A DNA stretch of 64,000 nucleotides, from the NCBI GenBank assembly GCA_937982065.1, contig CALJMO010000054.1, positions 47,000 through 110,999 on the forward strand. The letters are read 5' to 3'. Shown here one piece after another: positions 39,038 to 46,878 of this stretch (position 1 is the stretch's first letter; each line of letters starts with the position of its first letter). Source of the DNA: an uncultured Collinsella sp. (GTDB lineage Bacteria > Actinomycetota > Coriobacteriia > Coriobacteriales > Coriobacteriaceae). Both the position numbers and the translations under genes were made by a program. Under the pieces are notes generated by a model. The model saw only the letters and a program-made list of their open reading frames with translations. It was not told the origin of the DNA and made no database searches.

Positions 39038-39889
39038 CTAGGCCAAAGAACACGGGTAGAACGTTTGGTTAAAGAAGTCGACGACTTCGTTTTCGAACGC
39101 ATTGATGCGCTCGTGAGCGTATTTGGCATAGACGATATGCCTCCGGTCACACTCAAGACCGTTGAATACGGCAAACTGGCCCTTGGGGTCGCTCGCGGCA
39201 TCCATGAGCGATGTGCCCATGAGCACCGATCCGCGCACCCGAGACGACAGCGCCTCAAGGCCACCGGGAATTGGATTGGCAACCGCCGTGCAGGCGAAGC
39301 CCCGCTCGTCCAGAGCAGAAACCGCCAGCGCGACTCCGCCGCCAAGGCCCTCGCCCCATGCAAAGATGCGGTCGGGGTCCATGCCATCAAGATTGCGCGC
39401 CACCTTCGCCAACGCGCAACCCCAACGGACGCGCTCGACAAAAGCGGGCGAAGAAATCCCCCGCTGCAGGTCGTCCGCACCAGCAACATCGTCATCCAGC
39501 GCGAGGACGGCATACCCCATGGCGGCAAATCTCGTCATGTGATGCCAGCCGCGCACAGGCCGATCGATGTCGTGGAACATCAGGCACAGCGGCACGCGCT
39601 CAGATACTCGGGCACGACCGACAGGCTCGATCAAACGAGCGTGAATCGCATCGTCACCGAGCTCAAAGGAGACCTCCGAGTAACGGGCGCAGGGGTTAAC
39701 AAAATCAATCGCCGTAATGGCCAGGCCTTGAATCTCAAGATTCGAAGCGCATGTCTCTAAATCAGAAACATCTGCTTGGACATCACCGCGCCAGTCCCGA
39801 TATTCTGCGAGCCTTGACGAAACCGTTCCAGGAATTCCCACGAGCCCGGGGACAATCAGCTCATTGACATTGCTCTCGCACTTAGACAT
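39038..39889 (-). CDS. Acetyl-xylan-esterase-fold protein lacking the catalytic serine
   Basis: 283 residues, a divergent copy of the upstream esterase; its ATG overlaps that gene's stop by 8 nt. The alpha/beta-hydrolase frame is intact (PLCLMFHDIDRPVRGW, YAVLALDDD, GSVLMGTS, QFAVFNGLECDRRH). The nucleophile elbow, however, reads AWGEGLGGG (Glu about residue 180) where the neighbour has NGASQGGG. The acid Asp and the His (KYAHERI) are kept. It is not a broken gene: the frame is full length. It is likely a pseudo-enzyme, possibly binding O-acetylated sialic acid or forming a heteromer. Confidence 0.75.
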   Translation of the reverse strand: MSKCESNVNELIVPGLVGIPGTVSSRLAEYRDWRGDVQADVSDLETCASNLEIQGLAITAIDFVNPCARYSEVSFELGDDAIHARLIEPVGRARVSERVPLCLMFHDIDRPVRGWHHMTRFAAMGYAVLALDDDVAGADDLQRGISSPAFVERVRWGCALAKVARNLDGMDPDRIFAWGEGLGGGVALAVSALDERGFACTAVANPIPGGLEALSSRVRGSVLMGTSLMDAASDPKGQFAVFNGLECDRRHIVYAKYAHERINAFENEVVDFFNQTFYPCSLA

Positions 39890-40859
39890 GAGACTCCCCT
39901 CCCTTGCAGAAAAACGGAATGATCAGATCGTCAAAATCCTGAATCTCCTCGTGGCCAAAGCCTTCAAAGAACTCATGACGCTTTTCACAGGTCAGGTTGT
40001 TATAGACCGCAAACTGCGTCGCTGGCGGACAGACAATATCGGCTGTGCCTGTGCCAAACAGCACGGGGCATTTGACCATGGGGGCAAAGTTCTTGGAATC
40101 GAAGTACGCCAGCTTGGCATAGGCTTCGTCAATACGAGTCGAGTCCTCGTCAAACCAGCGAGACCAATAGCGCAGGCCCTCGTAGGCAATGTCGTCGGCA
40201 TCCAAATCCCAGACCAGGCGGAAATCTGACAGGAAGGGATAGAGGATGGCGGCGCGATTGATAAGCTCGCTGTTAAGTGCGCAGGTCGCAATGCCCAAAC
40301 CGCCGCCCTGCGACGCGCCGTTCACAAACACACGGGCAAGATCGATGCCCTCGAGCTCGCGAACGATGCGGCACAGGATGCGAATATCTTGGTGCAAGCG
40401 GACATAGTAGAGGTTGGCCGGGTCGCCGTCGATACCGGCGACGATATGGCCCGCAACCGTTGTGCCCTCAAATCCGCCAATGTCCTCGGAGGGACCTCCT
40501 TGGCCGGGGCAGTCGAGGGCGATGAGTGCCATGCCCATGCCCGCAAACGATGCCTGCTCAAACCAGCTGCGGCTTGCACCTGGATACCCATGGAACTGAA
40601 GTACCAATGGCACGGGCTCGTCCGAGACGGGTTTAAGGTACTTGGCATGAAGGCGAGCGCCACACATGCCGGTATACCAGAGGTCGAAAAGCTGGCAGGT
40701 CACGGCGTCGGTGACCGATGCCGCCTCGATCGCATAGTCAAGCCCGACGGCGTCGGCCTCGGCCATGCGATCCTTCCAAAAGAGATCGAAATCTGATGGA
40801 CGGGGCATGGCGCCTCGATATTCACCAAATTGATGTTGTAGCTCCTGAGCACTTGGCAT
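39882..40859 (-). CDS. Acetyl esterase (AXE1/cephalosporin-deacetylase family)
   Basis: 325 residues from ATG 40859; the binding site is distant, so the start is uncertain. Triad: Ser in NGASQGGGLG (about S183), Asp in GTADIVCPP (about D273), His in EGFGHEE (about H302). HGYPGASRSW forms the oxyanion region. The family removes acetyl groups from sugars. Inside a sialic-acid operon, O-acetyl-sialate de-acetylation is the natural guess, though xylo-oligosaccharide deacetylation is possible. Confidence 0.85.
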   Translation of the reverse strand: MPSAQELQHQFGEYRGAMPRPSDFDLFWKDRMAEADAVGLDYAIEAASVTDAVTCQLFDLWYTGMCGARLHAKYLKPVSDEPVPLVLQFHGYPGASRSWFEQASFAGMGMALIALDCPGQGGPSEDIGGFEGTTVAGHIVAGIDGDPANLYYVRLHQDIRILCRIVRELEGIDLARVFVNGASQGGGLGIATCALNSELINRAAILYPFLSDFRLVWDLDADDIAYEGLRYWSRWFDEDSTRIDEAYAKLAYFDSKNFAPMVKCPVLFGTGTADIVCPPATQFAVYNNLTCEKRHEFFEGFGHEEIQDFDDLIIPFFCKGGESHV

Positions 40860-40895
40860 GGCTCGTGAACCCAACCTTTCGAAATCGCAACGGAG

Positions 40896-40923
40896 GTGCG
40901 CCCGGCAAGGGAACCGGGCGCAC
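40896..40923 (-). promoter_or_regulatory. Intra-operon hairpin before the esterase gene
   Basis: A perfect 10-bp stem GTGCGCCCGG/CCGGGCGCAC with an 8-nt loop sits in the 80-bp spacer between the transporter ATPase and the esterase. There is no U-tract; probably an mRNA-stabilising or attenuating element. Confidence 0.5.
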
Positions 40924-40939
40924 GGGAGGGAAAGCGAGG

Positions 40940-41767
40940 CTACTCGCCGAGCTTGGGATGCAGCAGCGACGGCGCAGCGCCGAGCAGCATCTTGGTGTAG
41001 GGGTCCTGGGGGTGCTGGAAGACCTGCTTGGCCTCGCCCTGCTCGACGATCTTGCCGCCATTCATAACGATGATGTCGTCAGAGATATAGCGGACCGTCT
41101 GGATGTCATGGCTGATGAACACCATGGCCAGGCCGAGCTCCTTCTTAAGGTCGGTCAGCAGGTTCAGAATCTGCGCGCGGACCGAAACGTCCAGAGCCGA
41201 GGTGGGCTCGTCGGCGATGATGGCATCGGGGTTCAGCGACAGGGCACGGGCAATTGCGACGCGCTGACGCTGGCCGCCCGAAAGCTGGCCGGGAAGAACC
41301 TCGGCAGCGGAGCTGGGCAGACCGGTGAGCTCCAAGAGTTCCTTGACGCGCTTCTCCTGCTCGGCCTCGGTACCCAGGTTGTGGACGCGCATGGGGTCGA
41401 GCAGCTGCTCGCGAACGACCATGCGGGGGTTGAGCGCCGTGGCCGGGTTCTGGAACACGACCGAGATGACGCGACCCATGTGGCGACGGTCCTCGGCGGT
41501 ACGTTTGGTAACGTCCTTGCCCTTAAAGTAGACCTTGCCGCTCGTGGGGGCCTGCAGGCCGCACATGACGTTAGCGGTGGTGGACTTACCGCAACCGGAC
41601 TCGCCGACGATGCCAATCGTCTGACCGGGCATGAGCTTAATCGTTACACCCTGGACGGCGTGAACCAGGTTGGGGTGCAGAATCGAGCCGGTACGGGTCC
41701 TAAAGGTGACGTGGACGTCATCAAGGAAGATGATCGGCTCGACGCCGTTTACTGCGGTCTCGCTCAT
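40940..41767 (-). CDS. Peptide-type ABC transporter ATP-binding protein (sialic-acid importer)
   Basis: 275 residues. Walker A GESGCGKSTTAN, signature LSGGQRQRVAIARAL, Walker B AIIADEPTSALD, H-loop ISHDIQTV. It is shorter than OppF because the Cys-rich C-terminal extension is missing. Its ATG follows the stop of the fused permease-ATPase directly (TAGATG). With the fused partner it forms the ATPase pair. The substrate is inferred from the nan genes downstream. Confidence 0.88.
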   Translation of the reverse strand: MSETAVNGVEPIIFLDDVHVTFRTRTGSILHPNLVHAVQGVTIKLMPGQTIGIVGESGCGKSTTANVMCGLQAPTSGKVYFKGKDVTKRTAEDRRHMGRVISVVFQNPATALNPRMVVREQLLDPMRVHNLGTEAEQEKRVKELLELTGLPSSAAEVLPGQLSGGQRQRVAIARALSLNPDAIIADEPTSALDVSVRAQILNLLTDLKKELGLAMVFISHDIQTVRYISDDIIVMNGGKIVEQGEAKQVFQHPQDPYTKMLLGAAPSLLHPKLGE

Positions 41768-43783
41768 CTACATCACCTCCGCGTGAGGGGTCAAACCATT
41801 TGCCTTGAGCACCTCGTCGGGGAGCTCGGAATAGAAGTGCTCGGTGCCGGGCACGCGCTTGAAGACCGGACGGGTGTCCAGGCCAATACGCGGGTGGCTC
41901 GAGCGGGGCGCGAAGCGATCGCCCTTGGGGAAATCGCGCGGGCTCGGAACGGCGCCGGGCACCTGGTGCAGACGGCCCGAACCGCTCTCGATGGACAGAA
42001 CGGAACCCAGAAGACCGCGGGTGTACTCGTGGATCGGGTTAGTGAGCAGCTCCTTGGTGGGTGCCTGCTCGATAACTTGACCGGCGTACATAACCGTGAT
42101 GTTATGGGCGACCTCGGCGACCAGCGCCAGGTCGTGCGAAACGAAGATCATGGCAAAGCCGAGCTTGGCCTGAAGATCGTTGAGCAGCTTGATGACCTGC
42201 TTCTGGACGGTAACGTCCAGAGCGGTCGTGGGCTCGTCGCAGATGACCAGCTTGGGGTCGCGGGTAAGGGCCATAGCGATCAGGACACGCTGACGCTGGC
42301 CGCCGGAAAGCTCGTGCGGATAGCTCTCGAGCGTGCGCTTGGGATCGAGGCCGACGAGCTCCAGGAGCTCCTCGGCGCTGCGGGTTCCGCCGCGCTTGGT
42401 GAGCTGCTTCATCTGGGCAGAGATGAGCATGGAGGGGTTGAGCGAGGACAGGGCGTCCTGATAGACCATAGCGATATCGGTACCGCGCAGGCCGAACCAC
42501 TCCTTCTTGCTCATCTTGAGCAGGTCACGGCCCTCCCAGAGGACCTCGCCGGAAAGATGCTCGTCCTCATCGGTCAGGCCCATGATGGCCAGCGTGGTGA
42601 TGGACTTACCGCAACCGGACTCGCCCACCAGGCCCATGGTCTGACCAGGACGGACGTCAAAGTTGACATGGTCGACGACGTTGATATCACCGTGATGCTC
42701 AAACTGAATGCAGAAGTCACGGACCGAGAGAATCGGTTCGACAGACTCGTCGGGCACATGGCGATCGTCACGCTTGAGCTCGACATCGCGCAGGGCGCCA
42801 AGGCGAGCGGAGAGGGACTGGGCCTGCTCCTTGTAGGCGCGAACGGGGTCGGAGACCAGCAGGTCGGCCTCGCGACGCTTGGAGGAATCGGTCGGATCCA
42901 GGGCGGCAGAGGGAGCAGCGGCCATGGCGTCGGTAATGCCCTCGGAGAGGATGTTGAGCGCCAGGCAGGTGATCATGATGGCCAGGCCCGGGAACAGCGC
43001 CTGCCACCAACGGCCGGCGAGCACGCCGCCGCGGGCGTCGGCGAGGATGTTGCCCCAGGTAGCGGTGGGCTCCTGGATACCAGCGCCGATGAAGGTCAGC
43101 GAGGCCTCGAAGATGATAGCGTCGGCGACCAGGGTAACGGTGAAGACCATGATCGGGGCGATGCAGTTACGCAGAACATGCTTGATCAAAATCCACGGAG
43201 CCTTGGCGCCGGAAACGATGACCGCGCGGACATAGTCCTCGCCGTACTCGGACACGATGTTGGCGCGCACGATACGGGCAATCTGCGGAGTGTACATAAA
43301 GCCGATGGCGAAGATGATCGACGGCACGGAGTTGCCCAGGATGGAGACGAAGACGGCCGCGAGGGCGATGCCTGGGATGGACATGATGATGTCCAAGATA
43401 CGCATGATCGTCTCGGAGACGGCCTTGCGCGAAACCGCTGCAAGGGCGCCAACGACCGAGCCGCAGACCAGAGCCATGGCAGTGGCGCCAAAGCCGATAA
43501 TCAGCGAGTAACGACCACCGTAGAGCATACGCGACAGAATGTCGCGACCCTTATCGTCGGTACCGAAAATAAATCCGTTGCCGGGAGCCTGGCGAGCCGT
43601 AAAAATCTCGACCGGGCTATAGGGGGCAAGAAGGGGCGCCAGAATCGCAGTCAGGGCGACCAGCACCAGCACGACGGCTGCAATCTTAGAAGACAGCGTC
43701 ATCTTCTTCCAGCCACCGAGCTTGAGCCCCTTGGAGGCAGCCTTCTCGAGCTGCTCGGTTTGCTTCTCTCGAATCTTTACCAT
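41768..43783 (-). CDS. Fused ABC permease (OppC-like) and ATPase (OppD-like)
   Basis: 671 residues. The N-terminal ~295 residues are an OppC-type permease: LSSKIAAVVLVLVALTAILAPLLAPYSPVEIF, about six membrane helices, and the coupling loop AVIVSGAKAPWILIKHVLRN. A charged linker (~300-350) joins it to a complete ATPase: Walker A GESGCGKSITTL, signature LSGGQRQRVLIAMAL, Walker B LVICDEPTTALD, H-loop VSHDLALV. The frame is open throughout, so this is a true fusion. Such fusions are known in peptide-type importers. Confidence 0.9.
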   Translation of the reverse strand: MVKIREKQTEQLEKAASKGLKLGGWKKMTLSSKIAAVVLVLVALTAILAPLLAPYSPVEIFTARQAPGNGFIFGTDDKGRDILSRMLYGGRYSLIIGFGATAMALVCGSVVGALAAVSRKAVSETIMRILDIIMSIPGIALAAVFVSILGNSVPSIIFAIGFMYTPQIARIVRANIVSEYGEDYVRAVIVSGAKAPWILIKHVLRNCIAPIMVFTVTLVADAIIFEASLTFIGAGIQEPTATWGNILADARGGVLAGRWWQALFPGLAIMITCLALNILSEGITDAMAAAPSAALDPTDSSKRREADLLVSDPVRAYKEQAQSLSARLGALRDVELKRDDRHVPDESVEPILSVRDFCIQFEHHGDINVVDHVNFDVRPGQTMGLVGESGCGKSITTLAIMGLTDEDEHLSGEVLWEGRDLLKMSKKEWFGLRGTDIAMVYQDALSSLNPSMLISAQMKQLTKRGGTRSAEELLELVGLDPKRTLESYPHELSGGQRQRVLIAMALTRDPKLVICDEPTTALDVTVQKQVIKLLNDLQAKLGFAMIFVSHDLALVAEVAHNITVMYAGQVIEQAPTKELLTNPIHEYTRGLLGSVLSIESGSGRLHQVPGAVPSPRDFPKGDRFAPRSSHPRIGLDTRPVFKRVPGTEHFYSELPDEVLKANGLTPHAEVM

Positions 43784-43786
43784 AAT

Positions 43787-44743
43787 CTACACCGTCCTGA
43801 TGCGCGGGTTGATGAGCAGGTAGAGCATGTCAACCACGATGTTGATGATGATGAAGGCAAGAGCAACGACGATGACGACGCCCTGAACCAGGTTCGCCTC
43901 GTTGCCCTGAACGCCCTGCAGAATCGCGGTGCCCATGCCGGGGAGGTTGAAGATAACCTCGATGACGACGGCGCCGCCCATGAGGTAACCGATCTTAAGA
44001 CCGAGGGTGGTGACCGGGGTGATCAGCGCATTGCGAAGAACGTTGATGCCGACGACGACCTTCTCGGGAACGCCGGCGCCGCGAGCCATACGGACATAAT
44101 CCTTGTCGAGCTCCTCGACCATGGCGGTACGCACGATACGAGTCATCTGGCCCGTCAGCGGAAATGCCAAGGCGATAGCGGGCATGATCATACGTCCCAG
44201 ATAGCCAACCGGATTCGTGGTGAAGTGAGGCAGAGCACCCGATGCCGGGAGCACCTTAAGGTAGGAAGAGAACAGCAGGATCAACAGAACGGCAAGCCAG
44301 AACGACGGGGTTGCCAAGCCGGCGATGGAAAAGACGCGGATCACTTGGTCCGGCCATTTGTCGCGATACAGTGCCGCGATGACGCCGAGCAAAAACGAAA
44401 CGACCGCACCGATAGCAAGACCGATAAAGGTCAGCTGCATCGTGACGGGCAGGGCCGTGGAGATGCGCTTGGCAACGGAGTTGCGAGCAGCACCATAGGT
44501 GCCCATGTCGCCATGGATCAGATCGCCCATATAGCGCACGTAGCGCACGGGCCAGGGGTCGTCCAGACCATACTTCTCATGGTACTCGGCAACCGCCTCG
44601 GGCGAGGCACCGTCACCCAACGCCGTGTAGGCGGGGTCGGTCTTGGAGAACGACATAAGGAAGAACACCAGGACGGTGACGCCCAATGCCATGATCGGCA
44701 GCGCCACAAGACGCCTTCCAATCAAACGTAGCAAGTTGTTCAC
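43787..44743 (-). CDS. ABC transporter permease, OppB-like (sialic-acid importer)
   Basis: 318 residues from GTG 44743 (AAAGGGGAG 5 nt upstream). VNNLLRLIGRRLVALPIMALGVTVLVFFLMSF is the typical first helix, six membrane helices in total, with the coupling loop MARGAGVPEKVVVGINVLRNALITP. It starts after a 157-bp spacer with a hairpin following the binding-protein gene. Confidence 0.9.
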   Translation of the reverse strand: MNNLLRLIGRRLVALPIMALGVTVLVFFLMSFSKTDPAYTALGDGASPEAVAEYHEKYGLDDPWPVRYVRYMGDLIHGDMGTYGAARNSVAKRISTALPVTMQLTFIGLAIGAVVSFLLGVIAALYRDKWPDQVIRVFSIAGLATPSFWLAVLLILLFSSYLKVLPASGALPHFTTNPVGYLGRMIMPAIALAFPLTGQMTRIVRTAMVEELDKDYVRMARGAGVPEKVVVGINVLRNALITPVTTLGLKIGYLMGGAVVIEVIFNLPGMGTAILQGVQGNEANLVQGVVIVVALAFIIINIVVDMLYLLINPRIRTV

Positions 44744-44804
44744 GTTCTCTCCCCTTTCTTTTGTCGGTAGGACCAACTGGTATATGAGTACGGATACTCA
44801 TTAC

Positions 44805-44838
44805 AAGACCCGAGCGACATCGTTGCCGCCCGGGTCTT
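44805..44838 (-). promoter_or_regulatory. Attenuating hairpin between binding-protein and permease genes
   Basis: An 8-bp stem AAGACCCG/CGGGTCTT (44805-44812 with 44831-44838); the minus-strand tail is GTAATG, so termination is weak. Its position matches the hairpin between oppA and oppB. Confidence 0.55.
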
Positions 44839-44900
44839 TGTTTCAACTATGAGGATACGGTCCCAACGACCGACATCCTGCATACAGACTCAAGCGAGTC

Positions 44901-46514
44901 TTACGCCTTGACGGTCGCAACGCCCCTGAAGGACATGCTCGTCGTGCCGATGCCCTTGAAGCCATCGAGGGCCTCGCCGTTGGGTGCAGTGGACGGATCG
45001 TCCCAGGAAGCGGAGACGGTCTTGACGTGGACAACGGGGTACAGAACGGCGTTGTCGGCAATGATGTCGAAGCACTCGTTCCACTTCTTCTGCTGCTCGT
45101 CGCCCTCGGCGGCAAGAGCCTCGTCCATGAGGCCGTGGAGCTTCTGCCACTCAGCGGACTCCTTCCACGGGCAACGGGTCTGCATCCAGACGTTGTCGCC
45201 GTACCACCAGTTGAGCAGCAGGTCGGGGTCGGCGCCGAAGCAGGAAGGATCGCCAGGGGCAAGGAGGATATCGTAGGCCTCGCCGCCGTCGATGGCAGCG
45301 TAAGTGGCCGGCGAGGTATCGGTCTGGATGGTCACATCGAAGCCGAGAGCGTCGAGGTCGTTCTTGACCTGGGCGGCCATGCCCTTAATCTGCTCGTTGT
45401 CGGTGGTGCGCAGGGTGATGGCACCCGGGGTGATGCCAGACTCCTCGATGAGCTTCTTGGCCTTCTTGGCGTCGGTCTTGTACACCGTGGAAGCCTCATG
45501 ATAGTTGGTGAAGCTCTTGGGCAGGTAGCAGCTGGCAGCGGTGGCAAGGCCGGCGAAGGTGTTGCTGACCATCTTCTCGGTGTCGAGCGCATACATGACA
45601 GCCTGACGGACCTTGACGTTGTTCCAAGGCTCCTTGGCGACGTTGAACATGATGAAGCGGGTGCCGAAACCCTGAACGTTATCGATCTTGCAGCCGGCGC
45701 TCTCGAGCTGGTCGACGGCGTCAGCGGTAACGAGCTCCATAACGAGCGTGGAGCCCTCCTGCTGAGCGGTAACGCGAGCGGTGGGGTCGGTCAGGATGCT
45801 GTACTGGATCTTCTTATCCTCGGCAGCATACTCACCGTTGTACTCGGGGTTGGGAACCAAGGTGATCTCGGTATCGGAGATAGAGTCGTACATCCAGGGG
45901 CCGGAACCGATCGGCTGCTTGGCGCGATCCTCCTCGGTCTGGGTGGCCGGGGTAACGCGGACGATGGCCAGACGATCCTTGAGCAGGGAGAAGTTGGGGA
46001 CCTTAGTCTTGACCGTCACGGTGCTGGCGTCCTTGGCCTCGATGGACTCGAAGGGCTGGAAGAACGGAGCATAGGTAGCGGAAGCGGCGCAAGCGGTGTA
46101 GGAGGCAACGACATCGTCAGCGGTGACCTCGGTGCCATCGGAGAACTTGGCGCCCTTGCGGATGGTGACCTCGAAAGTGGTGTCGTCCACAGACTTGGGA
46201 TCGTCGGTGGCGAGCTCGTTGAAGGTGCTGTAGTCGTGGTAATCGATGCCGTAGAGGCCCTCGACGACGTGCCAGTTAGCACCCAGGCCCACAGCGGAGC
46301 CAGTGCTGGCGGGATCGAAGCTGGACGGAGCGTAAGCGGAACCAGCGGTGATCACGCCGCCGCCACGGTTGGCGGAATCGGTGGAGCCGGAAGCGGAACC
46401 CTCGTCGCTAGAGCTGCCACCGCAGCCAGTGAGACCAAGGCCGGCGACAGCAGCGACGCTGCCGGTGAGGCCGAGGAACGAACGCCTGGACATACCCTTG
46501 TTGATGATGGCCAT
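44901..46514 (-). CDS. Extracellular solute-binding lipoprotein (probable sialic-acid-binding)
   Basis: 537 residues from ATG 46514 (TAGGAG 5 nt upstream). The signal MAIINKGMSRRSFLGLTGSVAAVAGLGLTGC has a twin-arginine motif (SRRSFLG) and a lipobox Cys, followed by a Gly/Ser linker. The body is a family-5 binding protein (TFEVTIRKGAKFSDGTEVTADDVVASY; IGSGPWMYDSI). First gene of a nine-gene minus-strand row ending with nanE. Sialic-acid importers of the peptide class are known (SatABCD type), but peptide binding cannot be excluded. Confidence 0.88.
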   Translation of the reverse strand: MAIINKGMSRRSFLGLTGSVAAVAGLGLTGCGGSSSDEGSASGSTDSANRGGGVITAGSAYAPSSFDPASTGSAVGLGANWHVVEGLYGIDYHDYSTFNELATDDPKSVDDTTFEVTIRKGAKFSDGTEVTADDVVASYTACAASATYAPFFQPFESIEAKDASTVTVKTKVPNFSLLKDRLAIVRVTPATQTEEDRAKQPIGSGPWMYDSISDTEITLVPNPEYNGEYAAEDKKIQYSILTDPTARVTAQQEGSTLVMELVTADAVDQLESAGCKIDNVQGFGTRFIMFNVAKEPWNNVKVRQAVMYALDTEKMVSNTFAGLATAASCYLPKSFTNYHEASTVYKTDAKKAKKLIEESGITPGAITLRTTDNEQIKGMAAQVKNDLDALGFDVTIQTDTSPATYAAIDGGEAYDILLAPGDPSCFGADPDLLLNWWYGDNVWMQTRCPWKESAEWQKLHGLMDEALAAEGDEQQKKWNECFDIIADNAVLYPVVHVKTVSASWDDPSTAPNGEALDGFKGIGTTSMSFRGVATVKA

Positions 46515-46878
46515 GTCTTCTCCTATCAATAGAGAATCTTACTCGGGAGCACCTAGACGTGCCCCCGCGCAACTTGCGGACGATATATACCTTACCTACC
46601 GACGAACCCAACTGAGGTGCCGCGCTCGGCGACCGATACATACATACGCTTGAACGGTATTTACTACCGTTCACCGAATTCATTGACAAATGATTCGCCA
46701 GACAGTATGTATCGGCGAGGTGAGATATCAGTCTTCGTCAACCCGCAGGATAGCAGGGTTTTCGCTTGGGTTAGTCAAACGTTTTAGCGTTAATAAAACC
46801 CGAAACCAGCAGGCAATCATGGCGAAATAAATGGTTGAAAATCGCGCAATCATGTATATCAGTTGTTTAGGCTCGTGT
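46515..46878. other. Control region upstream of the nan/transporter row
   Basis: The 364-base gap holds the nested palindromes and promoter at 46633-46715. Beyond 46720 (towards uvrC) it is AT-rich with a small AACG-ttttag-CGTT repeat near 46777 but no terminator that I can support for uvrC. No gene is seen. Confidence 0.55.
46633..46715 (-). promoter_or_regulatory. Nested palindromic operators at the nan promoter
   Basis: The inner operator is a perfect 9-5-9 inverted repeat, TGAACGGTA-N5-TACCGTTCA (46651-46673). The outer pair is CCGATACATA (46633-46642) and TATGTATCGG (46706-46715), a perfect 10-bp inverted repeat 63 bp apart that encloses it. On the minus strand a TTGTCA -35 (46689-46684) lies 17 bp upstream of TAGTAA, which falls in the inner operator. 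A repressor (GntR/RpiR/LacI-like, not encoded here) is expected. Confidence 0.7.

Noticed and set aside
39038..39889. Pseudogene call for the serine-less esterase
   Set aside because: The frame is full length, starts with a good site and shows no frameshift or stop; only the nucleophile is changed.
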